A stretch of 64,000 nt of DNA from Photobacterium proteolyticum (GCF_001939735.1 NZ_MJIL01000055.1:1-64000), one strand, 5' to 3'; shown: positions 45,200-56,089, numbered from the stretch's first letter. Notes: generated by a model not told the origin, from the letters alone. Made by a program: numbers and translations.

Positions 45200-45745
45200 C
45201 GATTGTAAAGATCCACCTTCTAAAGAAGGTGGCTTTGCATGAGCCTCCTCTAAGGGAGCCTTTGTTTAATTCCCTGTTCTTGACGCTCAGCATTATCCTG
45301 GTGCCTTACATATCGTCGAATTATTTCTTCATTGATTCCAACGCTATCGAAAAAACAGCCTTTATGCCAAAAGTGATTTCCCCACAATTTATTCTTCCTT
45401 AAGCACGGGAACTTACTAAATATCTTCAAGGCTATTTTGCCTTTCAACACCCCCATTAACTTGGATATTGATAACTCTGGCGGCACCTTCACTACTAGGT
45501 GTACATGGTCAACTTGAACGTTCAATTCAACGACTTCACATCCAGTTTATTTCAAAATCCTAAAGCGATACTTAGGTGTCCATACTATGTGATATTGACA
45601 TCTCCAATAAACGTGGGAAGCTTGGTTATTTGTCCTCTCTGACTTCGCTAAAAATCAAGGGAACATTTAGCATGGGTAGAACTTCAGGCAAAGCCTCGCA
45701 GGATAATAACCACCTACTGAAGTAGGTGGTTTAGGGCTGAAAATA
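45200..45745 (-). mobile_element. Defective IS200/IS605-type element
   Basis: Both ends carry the subterminal hairpins typical of this family: CCACCTTCT-AA-AGAAGGTGG at 45213-45232 and CCACCTACT-GA-AGTAGGTGG at 45710-45729. Between them is a single broken Y1 transposase gene. About 0.54 kb, a little shorter than IS1004 of Vibrio cholerae (about 0.63 kb as I recall), which fits an internal deletion. Exact ends cannot be set because these elements lack terminal inverted repeats and target duplications. Confidence 0.85.
45250..45651 (-). pseudogene. tnpA: IS200-type transposase TnpA (broken)
   Basis: Minus-strand reading without an ATG begins LAKSERTNNQASHVYWRC, continues QYHIVWTPKYRFRILK, meets an in-frame stop, and resumes in the same frame as TGCEVVELNVQVDHVHLVVK and onward to KQRLP. 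The HUH His pair (DHVHLVV) is kept. The segment between KYRFRILK and GCEVVELN, about 20 residues in intact relatives, is missing. The element cannot move by itself. Confidence 0.85.
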
Positions 45746-45746
45746 A

Positions 45747-45770
45747 AAAAACCCAGTTAAAAACTGGGCT
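45747..45770 (-). terminator. Terminator of the intact recA
   Basis: Minus-strand hairpin CCCAG-TTTTTAA-CTGGG followed by seven T, 22 bases after the recA stop, between recA and the IS200-type element. Confidence 0.8.
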
Positions 45771-45789
45771 ATAAGTAAACGAATATTAT

Positions 45790-46836
45790 TTAGAAGGCTT
45801 GATCTTCTTCAGTGTCAATCTTCTCTACAACTTCATCATTCTGAGGAGCTGTATTTAACAACAATTCACGCAGCTTCTTGTCAAGCTCTTCGGCAATCTC
45901 TGGGTGCTCAGCCAGGAACTTACAGGCATTTGCCTTACCCTGGCCAATCTTGTCACCCTGATAGCTGTACCAGGCACCCGCCTTCTCAACCATCTTGTTC
46001 TTCACGCCAAGGTCAACCAGCTCGCCCAAGCGGTTAAAGCCCTGACCATAAAGGATTTGGGTTTCAGCCTGCTTGAACGGGGCAGCGATTTTGTTCTTAA
46101 CAACCTTGATACGCGTTTCGTTACCCACAACTTCGTCACCGTCTTTGATGGCACCGGTACGGCGGATATCAAGACGAACAGAAGCGTAGAACTTCAGGGC
46201 ATTACCACCTGTAGTCGTTTCCGGGTTACCGAACATCACACCAATCTTCATACGGATCTGGTTGATGAAGATACACATACAGTTTGATGCTTTCAGGTTA
46301 CCGGTGATCTTACGCATCGCCTGCGACAACATACGAGCCTGCAAGCCCATGTGGCTGTCACCCATCTCACCTTCAATTTCGGCTTTTGGTGTCAGGGCGG
46401 CAACGGAGTCGACGACCAGAATATCAACCGCGCCTGAACGTGCCAGCGCATCTGCAATTTCCAGTGCCTGCTCACCGGTATCTGGCTGAGACACCAGCAG
46501 ATTATCGATGTCCACACCCAACTTCTGGGCATAGATTGGATCAAGGGCGTGCTCGGCATCGATGAATGCACATGTCTTGCCCTGCTTTTGGGCCGCGGCA
46601 ATCACTTCAAGCGTCAGTGTCGTCTTACCAGATGATTCAGGACCATAGATTTCAACGATACGTCCCATTGGTAAGCCGCCTGCGCCCAGCGCGATATCAA
46701 GCGACAGGGAGCCAGTCGAAACCGTTTCAATATCCATGGTACGGTTATCGCCCAGCTTCATGATGGAACCTTTACCGAACTGCTTTTCAATCTGGCCTAA
46801 CGCTGCGGCAAGAGCCTTCTGTTTGTTGTCGTCCAT
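45790..46836 (-). CDS. recA: Recombinase RecA (intact copy)
   Basis: 348 aa from [14 protein letters not shown]; the four-codon longer TTG reading is not used. Forms the ATP-dependent nucleoprotein filament for homologous recombination and triggers LexA cleavage. Walker [10 protein letters not shown], Walker [19 protein letters not shown]-binding loops L1 ([12 protein letters not shown]) and L2 ([15 protein letters not shown]) are all intact. The C-terminal 24 residues ([18 protein letters not shown]...) differ from those of the fragment next to recX and are encoded by more A/T-rich DNA, suggesting the 3' end came with the island. An SOS box lies in its promoter. Confidence 0.97.
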   Translation of the reverse strand: MDDNKQKALAAALGQIEKQFGKGSIMKLGDNRTMDIETVSTGSLSLDIALGAGGLPMGRIVEIYGPESSGKTTLTLEVIAAAQKQGKTCAFIDAEHALDPIYAQKLGVDIDNLLVSQPDTGEQALEIADALARSGAVDILVVDSVAALTPKAEIEGEMGDSHMGLQARMLSQAMRKITGNLKASNCMCIFINQIRMKIGVMFGNPETTTGGNALKFYASVRLDIRRTGAIKDGDEVVGNETRIKVVKNKIAAPFKQAETQILYGQGFNRLGELVDLGVKNKMVEKAGAWYSYQGDKIGQGKANACKFLAEHPEIAEELDKKLRELLLNTAPQNDEVVEKIDTEEDQAF

Positions 46837-46882
46837 TCGACTCTCCAACGGATGCTTAAATTAAGTACTGATAATGATGATT

Positions 46883-46910
46883 AGTATACTGTCTATTCAT
46901 ACAGTGTCTA
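46883..46910 (-). promoter_or_regulatory. recA promoter with LexA (SOS) box
   Basis: Minus strand: -35 TAGACA (46905-46910) and -10 TATACT (46883-46888) with 16-bp spacing. The spacer is exactly the SOS box CTGT-N8-ACAG (46889-46904), so LexA would block RNA polymerase directly. A second palindrome ACAGTG-TCTAG-CACTGT (46901-46917) overlaps the -35 region. Confidence 0.88.
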
Positions 46911-46967
46911 GCACTGTATGAAAATTTTTTTGCCCGGTGCCACTCTCACGCTGACGTCATTCTTCGC

Positions 46968-47459
46968 TCAGCCCAGCAGCCGCAGGCGTTGCAACATACC
47001 TGACAGGGCTTTTTGGCAAGCTTGCTGTCTTACCGCATTGCGATCACCATCAAAAAAACAGGTTTCGCACTGTATCCAGCCGGAGGTATCCGCCCAGGCA
47101 AAACACACCGTGCCGACCGGCTTATCTGGCGTCCCTCCTCCCGGACCGGCAATACCGCTAATTGCCACACTGATCGTCGCAGCAGAATTTCTCAACGCGC
47201 CCAGTGCCATCTGCTCGGCGACAGGCTCGCTCACTGCGCCATTCGCTTCAAGCACGTCACTTCCAACACCGAGCATCTGCTGCTTCGCTTCATTGCTGTA
47301 GGTAATAAACGCACGATCAAACCAAGCTGAGCTACCGGCAATATCAGTAATAGCTGCAGAGACACCGCCACCGGTGCAGGACTCTGCCGTGGTGGCGACG
47401 CCCCCGTGCCGGCTCAGAGCCGTACCAAGTTCCCGAGACAATTGCTGGATATCCGTCAT
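46968..47459 (-). CDS. pncC: Nicotinamide-nucleotide amidase PncC (CinA C-terminal family)
   Basis: 163 aa from the ATG at 47459, which has GGGAGGAAG upstream. Deamidates NMN to nicotinate mononucleotide in NAD recycling. Family motifs: TTAESCTGGGVSAAITDIAGSS (active-site Ser/Thr region), ITYSNEAKQQMLGV and GIAGPGGGTPDKPVGTVCFA. Immediately upstream of recA, as in most gammaproteobacteria. Confidence 0.93.
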   Translation of the reverse strand: MTDIQQLSRELGTALSRHGGVATTAESCTGGGVSAAITDIAGSSAWFDRAFITYSNEAKQQMLGVGSDVLEANGAVSEPVAEQMALGALRNSAATISVAISGIAGPGGGTPDKPVGTVCFAWADTSGWIQCETCFFDGDRNAVRQQACQKALSGMLQRLRLLG

Positions 47460-47660
47460 CGCTTCCTCCCGTCGATTATTCCAGCCCAACCATACTCTGC
47501 CACGCCTTCGGCGGCAACTCTACCCAGCCTTCAGCGGCAAGGAAATTGTTCGCAAGAGAACCAATTGCGACTTTGCTCCCTGAACCGATTCACGTATCCT
47601 TAGCCTCCAGAAATTTACCCGGTACGTTTTCAATTCCGGCATCAATAAGCAGGCAATATC

Positions 47661-50231
47661 GTGACAGTAAAAGGTTTAGAAAAGCACACCCCCATGATGC
47701 AGCAATTTTTGAGGATCAAGGCAGAAAACCCTGATGTTCTGCTGTTCTATCGTATGGGCGACTTCTACGAACTATTTTTTGACGACGCCAAACAGGCCTC
47801 TCAACTACTGGATATTTCCCTGACTAAACGCGGCTCCTCCAACGGCCAGCCGATCCCGATGGCCGGTGTCCCCTACCATGCGGTCGAAGGCTATCTCGCC
47901 AAGCTGGTCCAGCAGGGCGTATCGGTGGCGATCTGCGAGCAAATCGGCGATCCGGCCACCAGCAAAGGACCGGTCGAGCGCCAGGTGGTGCGTATCGTGA
48001 CACCGGGTACGGTCAGTGACGAGGCGCTGCTCAATGAACGCCATGACAACCTGATTGCGGCGATTTACCAGAATAACGACGGGTTCGGCTATGCCACGCT
48101 GGATATTACCTCCGGCCGCTTTATGCTGACCGAACCTGAAACCGAAGAAGCCATGCAGGCCGAGCTGCAACGTACCAGCCCTGCCGAGTTGCTCTACCCT
48201 GAGGATTTTGCACTGCCGGGCCTGCTGCAGTCGCAGAAAGGCACCCGCCGCCGTCCGGTCTGGGAGTTCGATTTGGACACCGCACGCCAGCAACTAACCA
48301 TGCAGTTCGGTACCCGCGATCTGGTCGGCTTCGGGGTCGAAACAGCCGAACGTGGCCTGTGCGCTGCCGGCTGTCTGCTGCAGTATGTCAAAGATACCCA
48401 GCGTACCGCGCTACCGCATATCCGCGCGATCACTCAGGACACCAAAGATCATGCTGTTATCTTAGATGCAGCTACCCGCCGCAACCTGGAACTGACCCAG
48501 AACCTGGCTGGCGGGTTTGACAACACACTGGCCTCGGTACTGGATCAGACCGCGACCCCAATGGGAAGCCGATTGCTCAAGCGCTGGCTGCACCAACCGA
48601 TCCGCGATCCGCAGCAGCTCAATAACCGCTTTGATGCCATCGCCGCCTTTAAGGATACCGGTTTCTTTACCGATCTAGCCGGTGTCCTGCGCCACATGGG
48701 CGATCTGGAACGTATTCTGGCTCGCCTGGCCCTGCGCTCAGCCCGCCCGCGAGACCTGGCACGCATGCGCACCGCCCTGCAGCATCTCCCTGAGCTGGCT
48801 GAACTGCTGGCAGAAATCAACCAGCCACGGATCGGCGAGCTGGCCCATTCAGCCGCACCGATGGACGAGCTGTGCGAGCTACTTGAGCGGGCGATTATCG
48901 AAAACCCACCAGTGGTGATCCGCGACGGCGGAGTGCTGGCACCGGGCTATAACGCCGAACTTGATGAATGGCGCGATCTGGCTGACGGCGCATCAAAATA
49001 CCTTGATGAGCTTGAGGCCCGCGAGCGTGAACACCATGATATTGACAGCCTGAAAGTTGGCTTCAACCAGGTCCACGGCTTCTTTATTCAGGTCAGCCGC
49101 GGCCAGAGCCATCTGGTACCGAGCCATTATGTACGCCGCCAGACACTGAAAAATGCCGAACGCTATATCATTCCCGAGCTCAAGGAGCACGAGGACAAGG
49201 TACTGAACTCCAAGTCCAAGGCGTTAGGACTAGAGAAAAAGCTGTGGGAAGAGCTGTTTGACTTGCTGCTGCCTCACCTGGAGCAACTGCAAAATGCTGC
49301 CAATGCCCTGTCTGAGCTCGACGTGCTGGCCAACCTGGCCGAACGGGCCGATACCCTAAACTACTGCCGTCCGGAGCTCACCACTGAAACCGGGGTTGAG
49401 ATCAATGCCGGCCGTCACCCTGTGGTCGAGCAAGTCCTGAGCGAACCATTTATCGCCAACCCGATTTCCCTGCATCATGATCGCCGGATGCTGATCATTA
49501 CCGGTCCGAACATGGGCGGTAAGTCGACCTATATGCGCCAGACGGCACTGATCGCCCTGATGGCGCATGTCGGATCGTTTGTTCCGGCCGAGTCGGTGAA
49601 AATGGGGCCGCTGGATCGCATTTTTACCCGTATCGGTGCCTCGGACGATCTTGCCTCCGGTCGCTCAACCTTCATGGTGGAAATGACCGAAACCGCAAAC
49701 ATCCTCCACAATGCAACCCAGCATAGTCTGGTATTGATGGATGAAATCGGTCGCGGTACCAGTACCTACGACGGCCTGTCACTAGCCTGGGCCAGTGCCG
49801 AGTGGCTAGCCGAGAAAATTGCGGCCATGACCCTGTTTGCAACCCACTACTTCGAACTGACCGAGCTGCCGTCGATGATGGAAGGACTGGCCAATGTCCA
49901 CCTGGATGCTGTCGAGCACGGCGACGAGATCGCCTTTATGCATGCCGTACAGGAAGGCGCTGCCAGCAAGTCTTACGGTCTGGCAGTTGCCAGCCTGGCC
50001 GGTGTACCGAAGTCCGTGATCAAGCGTGCGAAGATCAAGCTTCAGCAACTGGAGGCCAGCGGTCACCAGCAGGCGAGCGCTCCAGCCAGCATCGCGCCCA
50101 AAGCCGAACAGCAACTGAGCCTGATCCCCGAACCGAGTGAGGTGGAAGAGGCGCTGGCGAACGTCAATCCTGACGATATGACCCCGCGTCAGGCACTGGA
50201 AGAGCTCTATCGCCTGAAGGCTCTGCTATAA
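47661..50231 (+). CDS. mutS: DNA mismatch repair protein MutS
   Basis: 856 aa, GTG start after AGGCAATATC. Recognises mismatches as a dimer. The N-terminal mismatch-binding domain has the Phe-x-Glu motif in [11 protein letters not shown] (about 35). Later parts: connector, core, clamp with [18 protein letters not shown], and ATPase domain with Walker [10 protein letters not shown] (about 615-623), then [19 protein letters not shown]. The C-terminal tetramer motif [13 protein letters not shown] is intact. Divergent from pncC, convergent with rpoS. Confidence 0.97.
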   Translation: MTVKGLEKHTPMMQQFLRIKAENPDVLLFYRMGDFYELFFDDAKQASQLLDISLTKRGSSNGQPIPMAGVPYHAVEGYLAKLVQQGVSVAICEQIGDPATSKGPVERQVVRIVTPGTVSDEALLNERHDNLIAAIYQNNDGFGYATLDITSGRFMLTEPETEEAMQAELQRTSPAELLYPEDFALPGLLQSQKGTRRRPVWEFDLDTARQQLTMQFGTRDLVGFGVETAERGLCAAGCLLQYVKDTQRTALPHIRAITQDTKDHAVILDAATRRNLELTQNLAGGFDNTLASVLDQTATPMGSRLLKRWLHQPIRDPQQLNNRFDAIAAFKDTGFFTDLAGVLRHMGDLERILARLALRSARPRDLARMRTALQHLPELAELLAEINQPRIGELAHSAAPMDELCELLERAIIENPPVVIRDGGVLAPGYNAELDEWRDLADGASKYLDELEAREREHHDIDSLKVGFNQVHGFFIQVSRGQSHLVPSHYVRRQTLKNAERYIIPELKEHEDKVLNSKSKALGLEKKLWEELFDLLLPHLEQLQNAANALSELDVLANLAERADTLNYCRPELTTETGVEINAGRHPVVEQVLSEPFIANPISLHHDRRMLIITGPNMGGKSTYMRQTALIALMAHVGSFVPAESVKMGPLDRIFTRIGASDDLASGRSTFMVEMTETANILHNATQHSLVLMDEIGRGTSTYDGLSLAWASAEWLAEKIAAMTLFATHYFELTELPSMMEGLANVHLDAVEHGDEIAFMHAVQEGAASKSYGLAVASLAGVPKSVIKRAKIKLQQLEASGHQQASAPASIAPKAEQQLSLIPEPSEVEEALANVNPDDMTPRQALEELYRLKALL

Positions 50232-50250
50232 CAGAGCAACACCAGGAACG

Positions 50251-50277
50251 AAAAAGGACGCATCATGCGTCCTTTTT
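50251..50277. terminator. Bidirectional terminator between mutS and rpoS
   Basis: AAAAAGGACGCA-TCA-TGCGTCCTTTTT, symmetric, so it serves both convergent genes. Confidence 0.9.
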
Positions 50278-50344
50278 CATTCTATATATCTGTAAGCCAA
50301 ACTAGGTATCGTACTCAATAGGTATATCGGCTTACATGAGTTGT

Positions 50345-51331
50345 CTACATATCCTGATTAAACAGCGACTCGATGTTCAATCCCTGATGCGTCAGCATAT
50401 CACGCAGACGACGCAGACCTTCAACCTGGATCTGGCGTACACGCTCACGGGTCAGACCGATTTCGCGACCAACATCTTCAAGGGTTGATGCCTCATAGCC
50501 CAGCAGACCAAAGCGACGAGCCAGCACTTCACGCTGTTTCGGGTTCAGCTCCTGCAACCAGGTCACAATCGAGGTTTTGATATCGTCATCCTGAGTCGAT
50601 GTCTCCGGGCCGCCTCCTTTCTCATCCGGAATAATATCGAGCAGGGCTTTTTCCGAATCACCGCCAATCGGGTTATCAACCGAACCGACACGTTCGTTCA
50701 AACGCAGCATGCGATTGACATCATCGACAGACTTATCCAGTTTCAGGGCAATATCTTCCGCCGTCGGTTCATGATCCAGCTTCTGGGCCAACTCACGGGC
50801 AGTACGGAGGTAAACATTCAGCTCTTTGACGACGTGGATAGGTAAACGGATAGTTCGGGTTTGGTTCATGATAGCCCGTTCAATGGTTTGACGGATCCAC
50901 CATGTTGCGTAGGTAGAAAAACGGAAGCCGCGTTCCGGATCAAATTTCTCGACGGCGCGGATCAAGCCAAGGTTACCTTCCTCTACCAAATCCAGCAAAG
51001 CAAGGCCACGGTTGCTATAGCGACGGGAAATCTTCACCACCAGTCGCAGGTTACTTTCAATCATTCGCTTGCGGGCCACTTCGTCGCCACGCAATGCCCG
51101 GCGGGCATACAGAACTTCTTCTTCCGCGGTCAGAAGCGGAGAAAACCCGATCTCCCCCAGGTAAAGCTGTGTCGCATCAAGGGCTTTCTGCGTGGCCCCA
51201 TATTGCGAAATATCGACTTCATCACTCGTTGTTTCCGTCGATGCGGCTTTTGCCTCAACCTCTGCCGAGTCTATTTCCACATCATCAAAGTCAAAGTTCT
51301 CGATATTTGTAGCAGTATTGCTTCTACTCAT
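50345..51331 (-). CDS. rpoS: Stationary-phase sigma factor RpoS
   Basis: 328 aa from MSRSNT at 51331, preceded by GGGAGGCG. Directs transcription of the general stress and stationary-phase regulon. Region 1.2 contains [21 protein letters not shown], region 2 [40 protein letters not shown], region 4 [43 protein letters not shown]. Follows nlpD, within which the main rpoS promoter usually lies. Confidence 0.97.
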   Translation of the reverse strand: MSRSNTATNIENFDFDDVEIDSAEVEAKAASTETTSDEVDISQYGATQKALDATQLYLGEIGFSPLLTAEEEVLYARRALRGDEVARKRMIESNLRLVVKISRRYSNRGLALLDLVEEGNLGLIRAVEKFDPERGFRFSTYATWWIRQTIERAIMNQTRTIRLPIHVVKELNVYLRTARELAQKLDHEPTAEDIALKLDKSVDDVNRMLRLNERVGSVDNPIGGDSEKALLDIIPDEKGGGPETSTQDDDIKTSIVTWLQELNPKQREVLARRFGLLGYEASTLEDVGREIGLTRERVRQIQVEGLRRLRDMLTHQGLNIESLFNQDM

Positions 51332-51387
51332 AGCGCCTCCCAGATGGCGAGTTAGCAAGACATTACAACTTCACTATGCCATGTTGT

Positions 51388-52296
51388 CTATTTCGGCAAG
51401 TACCGAAGCGGATTAACCGACTTACCTTTGTAACGGATCTCGAAATGTAGGCGAACACTGTTGCTACCGGAGCTTCCCATTGAAGCAATCTTCTGCCCCG
51501 CTTTTACCTTCTGTTGCTCTTTGACCAGCACTTTCTCGTTGTGGGCATAAGCACTGAGATAATCATCACTATGCTTAATAATCACCAGGTTGCCATAACC
51601 GCGCAGGGCGTTGCCTGCATATACAACCGTTCCTCCAGCTGATGCCTTGACGGCCTGACCTCTTTTTCCGGCAATATCTATGCCTTTGTTACCGTTTTCT
51701 GCGCTGGAGAACTTAGCAATAACGCGACCTTTTGTCGGCCATGACCAGCTAGCCACCTTGTTGCTATTATTCGCCTTACTTGTAACAACTTTGTTACTAT
51801 TTGAATTTTGAGAGTACTCTTTTGTGCGAGCAGGATCAACATTTTTATTGGCTGTTTTTTGTTCAGCCGGCTTCGGTTTTGGCACCGGTTTGACTACCGG
51901 CGGTGGGGGTGCTTTAGGCTTGGCAGCATTAGTCACTGTTTTTACTGGGGGTTTAACAACTGCGACGGTACCGGCCTTTCCGTATGCAGGGGCAACATAC
52001 TTCGGTTTCCAGAGCTGGAGGGTCTGCCCCGGGTAAATGGTGTAAGGAGGAGAAAGCTTATTACTGGCAATAATATCTTTTACTTCACGACCGGTTATAT
52101 AAGAAATGAAATACAGAGTATCCCCTTTCTCAACCTGATAATAACTGCCGCGAAAGCTTCCTCGCTTCAAGCTGTTGTAATCTTTTTCAAGACTGGTTAC
52201 AGGCGCAGGTATATGGGTGCTACAGGCTGACAGCAGTAGACATGCGACTGCCATAGTCGTTGCTCGCCAGTTCGATCTATTCACCATCACACCCAT
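51388..52296 (-). CDS. nlpD: Murein hydrolase activator lipoprotein NlpD
   Basis: 302 aa from the first ATG; the ATG at 52287 is an alternative. Lipoprotein signal with lipobox LSAC, then a LysM domain (about 50-100; YYQVEKGDTLYFISYITGREVKDIIASNKLSPPYTIYPGQTLQL), a Pro/Lys-rich linker, and a LytM/M23-type domain (about 190-300; GIDIAGKRGQAVKAS, HNEKVLVKEQQKVKAGQKIASMG) lacking catalytic zinc ligands as in activators. Activates amidase AmiC at the septum. Between pcm and rpoS, the conserved place. Confidence 0.95.
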   Translation of the reverse strand: MGVMVNRSNWRATTMAVACLLLSACSTHIPAPVTSLEKDYNSLKRGSFRGSYYQVEKGDTLYFISYITGREVKDIIASNKLSPPYTIYPGQTLQLWKPKYVAPAYGKAGTVAVVKPPVKTVTNAAKPKAPPPPVVKPVPKPKPAEQKTANKNVDPARTKEYSQNSNSNKVVTSKANNSNKVASWSWPTKGRVIAKFSSAENGNKGIDIAGKRGQAVKASAGGTVVYAGNALRGYGNLVIIKHSDDYLSAYAHNEKVLVKEQQKVKAGQKIASMGSSGSNSVRLHFEIRYKGKSVNPLRYLPK

Positions 52297-52302
52297 CGGA
52301 AT

Positions 52303-52962
52303 TTACGCCAGCTCTCCTGCGACCAGAGGAACAAAACGAACTGCCTCAATGTCCTGGGAAAGGTATTGCTCACCGTTACGTACAATCTGCTTCAGTACCT
52401 GATACTCGTCACCGACCGGAATGATCAGGCGACCGCCATCAGCCAGCTGAGCCAGCAACTCTACCGGGATATCATCGGCAGCAGCCGTTACGATAATCGC
52501 ATCAAATGGCCCTTTGCTCGGCCAGCCGAGCCAGCCGTCACCGTGCTTAGTCGAAATATTGTGGAGATCGAGCTGTTTGAAACGGCGCTTTGCCTGCCAT
52601 TGCAAGGCTTTGATCCGCTCCACAGAAAACACGTGTTCAACAATATGTGCCAATACCGCGGTCTGATAACCCGAGCCCGTCCCGATTTCCAGGATCCGCG
52701 AATCCGGTTTGAGATCCAGCAGCTCTGTCATTTTCGCCACAATATATGGCTGCGAGATCGTCTGTCCGCAACCAATAGGCAAGGCGTTATTCTCATAGGC
52801 TTTGTGGGATAAAGCCTCGTCGATGAACAGCTCTCTGGGAACAGCAGCCATCGCCTGCAATACGTTATCGTTACGGATACCCAGCTGATGCAAAAATGTC
52901 AGCAGACTATGTCGTTCTTCCGCATAGCGCATCCTTAATTTGTCTCCACTTGTGTTAGCCAT
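52303..52962 (-). CDS. pcm: Protein-L-isoaspartate O-methyltransferase Pcm
   Basis: 219 aa (start at [10 protein letters not shown], codon 11, also possible). Methylates damaged isoaspartyl residues to begin their repair. Class I SAM-methyltransferase motif [15 protein letters not shown] and the substrate-site [15 protein letters not shown] are clear. Overlaps the end of surE by 28 bp and precedes nlpD by six bases: part of the truD-surE-pcm-nlpD operon. Confidence 0.96.
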   Translation of the reverse strand: MANTSGDKLRMRYAEERHSLLTFLHQLGIRNDNVLQAMAAVPRELFIDEALSHKAYENNALPIGCGQTISQPYIVAKMTELLDLKPDSRILEIGTGSGYQTAVLAHIVEHVFSVERIKALQWQAKRRFKQLDLHNISTKHGDGWLGWPSKGPFDAIIVTAAADDIPVELLAQLADGGRLIIPVGDEYQVLKQIVRNGEQYLSQDIEAVRFVPLVAGELA

Positions 52963-53684
52963 TGTTCAATGCCGTTAATCGCATCATGTGCAGTCAGATC
53001 AACCTGTAGCGGCGTGATCGATACATGGTTGTGCTCTATGGCGTAAAAATCCGTCCCCGGGCCGGCGTCCTGACATGCCCCCGGCGGGCCCAGCCAGTAT
53101 ATCGTCTTACCGCGCGGATCCACGGCCTTTTCCATTTTCTCGGCACGATGGCGGGCACCCAGGCGAGTCACCTGCCAGTCACCCAGCTCAGAAAAGGGGA
53201 CATCAGGTACATTAATGTTGAGTATCTTGTTGGTCGGCAACGGCTGTTCCGTCAACTTGCCGACAATATCTTTGATAACCATAGCCGCGGTATCAAAGTG
53301 TTGCGAGCCAACCAAAGAGACAGCAATCGCCGGAACACCCAGAAAGTGACCTTCTGTCGCCGCGGCAACCGTACCGGAGTAAAGCACATCATCACCGAGA
53401 TTTGCACCATGGTTAATACCGGCCACAACAATATCCGGACGATACTCCAGCCATTCGTTCAGCGCAAAGTGAACACAGTCTGTCGGTGTGCCTTCAACCG
53501 AGACCCGGCGCTCGCCTTCCTCGCGAATACGCAGCGGGTTATCTAACGTGAGGGAGTTCGAGGCACCAGAACGGTTCCGATCCGGCGCCACAACGGTCAC
53601 CTCGCCGATCTCTTCCAGCGCTGCTGCCAGCGTGTTTATTCCATCGGCAAAAATGCCATCATCATTACTGATCAAAATTCGCAT
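52935..53684 (-). CDS. surE: 5'/3'-nucleotidase SurE
   Basis: 249 aa from [10 protein letters not shown] at 53684; the three-codon longer frame is less like the family. Metal-dependent phosphatase acting on nucleoside monophosphates and short polyphosphate, with metal ligands Asp8-Asp9 in SNDDG and the [21 protein letters not shown] motif. Overlaps truD by 20 bp and pcm by 28 bp. Confidence 0.96.
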   Translation of the reverse strand: MRILISNDDGIFADGINTLAAALEEIGEVTVVAPDRNRSGASNSLTLDNPLRIREEGERRVSVEGTPTDCVHFALNEWLEYRPDIVVAGINHGANLGDDVLYSGTVAAATEGHFLGVPAIAVSLVGSQHFDTAAMVIKDIVGKLTEQPLPTNKILNINVPDVPFSELGDWQVTRLGARHRAEKMEKAVDPRGKTIYWLGPPGACQDAGPGTDFYAIEHNHVSITPLQVDLTAHDAINGIEQWLTQVETN

Positions 53685-54729
53685 GGTCGCCATCCTCTAG
53701 CTCACGCTCAATCATTAGTTCACGCACCACCGCAGTCGCGAAACAGCCAGCAGGCAGCGAAAACGACACAGTCAGATCATTACCATCCTGCTGCCACTCC
53801 ATCTGCTGGGGTTTTAACAGCAAGGTGCGACGCTCATGGCGCATCCGGTTATCACGGATCAGCTTGAGCAACAGCGGCTCCTGCTCGACAACAGCCATCT
53901 CAAACGCCTCGGCATCCGCGGTAGTTGGCAGGGCATTATCCCCCATCATCGGGGCGGTGATTGCCATACTGCCGTCATCTACCTGCTGCTGCAGCTCGGC
54001 AGAGACCGACTCAACAATTTGACCTCGCTCGTCACCGTCCTGCTGCAGGCTATCGCCCGCCATCAAGGTATGTACCTTGCCTTGTTCTATACGGGATGAC
54101 AGCACCATATTAAACAACCAGGAACGTGCTGCAGACAAATAGAAGCTGCGCTTGCTCTTGTCACGAACGCGGAATTCGTCGTTGCCCCAGCTGCGCGCCT
54201 TAACCACATTATTACCGTTGTGGCCAAACCGTTGCTCACCAAAATAGTTAGGCACCCCATGCAGGTTAACCTGCTCCAGACGGGTGATGACATCCTGCGG
54301 CATGTCCAAGTCAGTCAGGCGCAGTTGAAACCAGTTGCCGACAAGATCACCCGGTCGTAATTTTTTATCATGGCGGGCTGTTTCCAGCACCTCGACGCCA
54401 GGGTGTTCGGCAACAAAGTGCGTCAAGTCAGGATCCGGCTTGCCCGGCAGATGAACACTTAGCCACTGCTCGGTCACGGCATGGCGATCTTTCAAACCAG
54501 CCCAGCTGACATCCCGGGACTTAACTCCGCAGGCCTTGGCCAGTTCATTGACAACATATTTGGTGTTCTCGCCCGTTTTGCGGATCTTCACCATAAAATG
54601 TTCACCGCTTCCGGCAAAATCAAAGCCTAAATTTTCTTTAACCACAAAATGTTCAGGCAGGACTTTGATTCGCCCCTGGCAACCAGGCTTACCGTATAAC
54701 CAGTTAAAATTGTCCATTACGTTAGACAT
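53665..54729 (-). CDS. truD: tRNA pseudouridine(13) synthase TruD
   Basis: 354 aa from [13 protein letters not shown]; starts eight codons upstream or four downstream are possible. Isomerises U13 in tRNA-Glu. Catalytic Asp lies in [14 protein letters not shown], and [15 protein letters not shown] is the second family motif. 84 bases after ispF, overlapping surE. Confidence 0.95.
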   Translation of the reverse strand: MSNVMDNFNWLYGKPGCQGRIKVLPEHFVVKENLGFDFAGSGEHFMVKIRKTGENTKYVVNELAKACGVKSRDVSWAGLKDRHAVTEQWLSVHLPGKPDPDLTHFVAEHPGVEVLETARHDKKLRPGDLVGNWFQLRLTDLDMPQDVITRLEQVNLHGVPNYFGEQRFGHNGNNVVKARSWGNDEFRVRDKSKRSFYLSAARSWLFNMVLSSRIEQGKVHTLMAGDSLQQDGDERGQIVESVSAELQQQVDDGSMAITAPMMGDNALPTTADAEAFEMAVVEQEPLLLKLIRDNRMRHERRTLLLKPQQMEWQQDGNDLTVSFSLPAGCFATAVVRELMIERELEDGDHANFDQ

Positions 54730-54813
54730 AAATACACCGTTTGTTAGCGGCAAAACACTTGCCGCGAAACCTGCTGCTAACTTGCAGACTAAACGAGCAG
54801 CAGGGAAATAATC

Positions 54814-55290
54814 TTATTGTTTGTTAAGGAGAACAACTGCCTCACAAGCAATCCCTTCTTTGCGCCCGGTAAAACCCAGACGCTCTGAAGTCGTTGCCTT
54901 TACATTAATATTATCAATCTCTGTTTCCAGATCATCGGCAATGGTCTGACACATCGCCTCAATGTAAGGCGCCATCTTCGGTGCCTGGGCAATAATAGTG
55001 ACGTCCAGGTTACCCAGGCGATAGCCCTTCGCCTTCACTTTACTATAGACATCCCGCAGCAGAAAACGGCTATCGGCCCCTTCCCATTCAGCATCGGTAT
55101 CCGGGAAATGACGGCCAATATCACCGGCCCCGATCGCTCCAAGCAAGGCGTCACAGACGGCATGCAAGGCCACATCCCCGTCAGAATGCGCGATCAGCCC
55201 CTGCTCATAGGGGATTGCCACACCGCCAATGATCACCGGCCCTTCACCACCAAACTTGTGTACATCAAAACCGTGTCCAATTCGCATCAT
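54814..55290 (-). CDS. ispF: 2-C-methyl-D-erythritol 2,4-cyclodiphosphate synthase IspF
   Basis: 158 aa. Fifth step of the MEP pathway to isoprenoids. Zinc site in [11 protein letters not shown], active-site stretch [21 protein letters not shown], and C-terminal [17 protein letters not shown]. Directly follows ispD (2-bp gap), which catalyses an earlier step of the same pathway. Confidence 0.97.
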   Translation of the reverse strand: MMRIGHGFDVHKFGGEGPVIIGGVAIPYEQGLIAHSDGDVALHAVCDALLGAIGAGDIGRHFPDTDAEWEGADSRFLLRDVYSKVKAKGYRLGNLDVTIIAQAPKMAPYIEAMCQTIADDLETEIDNINVKATTSERLGFTGRKEGIACEAVVLLNKQ

Positions 55291-55292
55291 GG

Positions 55293-56000
55293 CTAATCCT
55301 TCGTTATTTGTTGTAAATAAAAACCGGCCAGAGCCAGATCCTCGGGCTGGGTCACTTTCAGGTTATCAGCCCGCCCTTTTACTAATTGCGGCACATATCC
55401 GCAAAACTCAAGGGCCGATGCCTCATCGGTGATCACTGCCCCCTTCTCCAGCGCATACCGGAGCGAGTCGCGGAGTTGTCTGACCTTGAACATCTGCGGC
55501 GTCAGGGCATGCCAGAGGTTCTCGCGATCCACGGTTTCGCGTATCCCCTGCAGGTTATCACCAGCGAGCACCACACCTCGTTTCATCGTATCCCGTACCG
55601 GTGCCGCCAAAATGGCACCGCTCTCGCTCTGCAGCGCGGCATTAATCAAACGATCCAGATCGACGAGCTGCAGACAAGGCCGGGCGGCATCATGAACCAG
55701 CACCCAGCTGTCTTCATCGTCGATAGCTGCCAGCCCTGCAAACACCGAATCAGCCCGTTCCGCGCCGCCGTCGACACGAGTGATCCGCGGATCACTGGCT
55801 AGCGGCAGCGCCTCGAAGTAGGGATCATTATTGCTGATCGCAATGATCACACGCTCTATTGCCGGATGGCAAAACAAACGATCAATGGTGTGTTCTAAAA
55901 TTGTCTTTCCTGCTATCTGCAGGTATTGCTTCGGACGGTCTGCTGCCATTCGGCTGCCAACTCCAGCAGCAGGTACAACTGCGGTGATCTTTTCGGTCAT
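55293..56000 (-). CDS. ispD: 2-C-methyl-D-erythritol 4-phosphate cytidylyltransferase IspD
   Basis: 235 aa. Couples MEP to CTP, third step of the MEP pathway. Nucleotide-binding start [22 protein letters not shown], and [11 protein letters not shown] and PVRDTMKR motifs are present. Follows ftsB at about 90 bp. Confidence 0.97.
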   Translation of the reverse strand: MTEKITAVVPAAGVGSRMAADRPKQYLQIAGKTILEHTIDRLFCHPAIERVIIAISNNDPYFEALPLASDPRITRVDGGAERADSVFAGLAAIDDEDSWVLVHDAARPCLQLVDLDRLINAALQSESGAILAAPVRDTMKRGVVLAGDNLQGIRETVDRENLWHALTPQMFKVRQLRDSLRYALEKGAVITDEASALEFCGYVPQLVKGRADNLKVTQPEDLALAGFYLQQITKD

Positions 56001-56089
56001 GAGTAAGGTGTTTACGCTCAGAGTTAAAGTAATACCAGTTACATTATCAATGCCAATGCCTGTGTTCAGGCGTATTGAGCAAGGCGGGG

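Larger units (their letters stand above)
43100..45789. mobile_element. AT-rich island inserted at recA
   Basis: About 2.7 kb bounded by the intact recA on one side and the recA 3' fragment on the other. It contains two transposase remnants and one sulfotransferase-like gene, and its A/T content is much higher than that of the surrounding core genes. No integrase is visible. The recA repeats flank it like large imperfect direct repeats. Confidence 0.8.
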
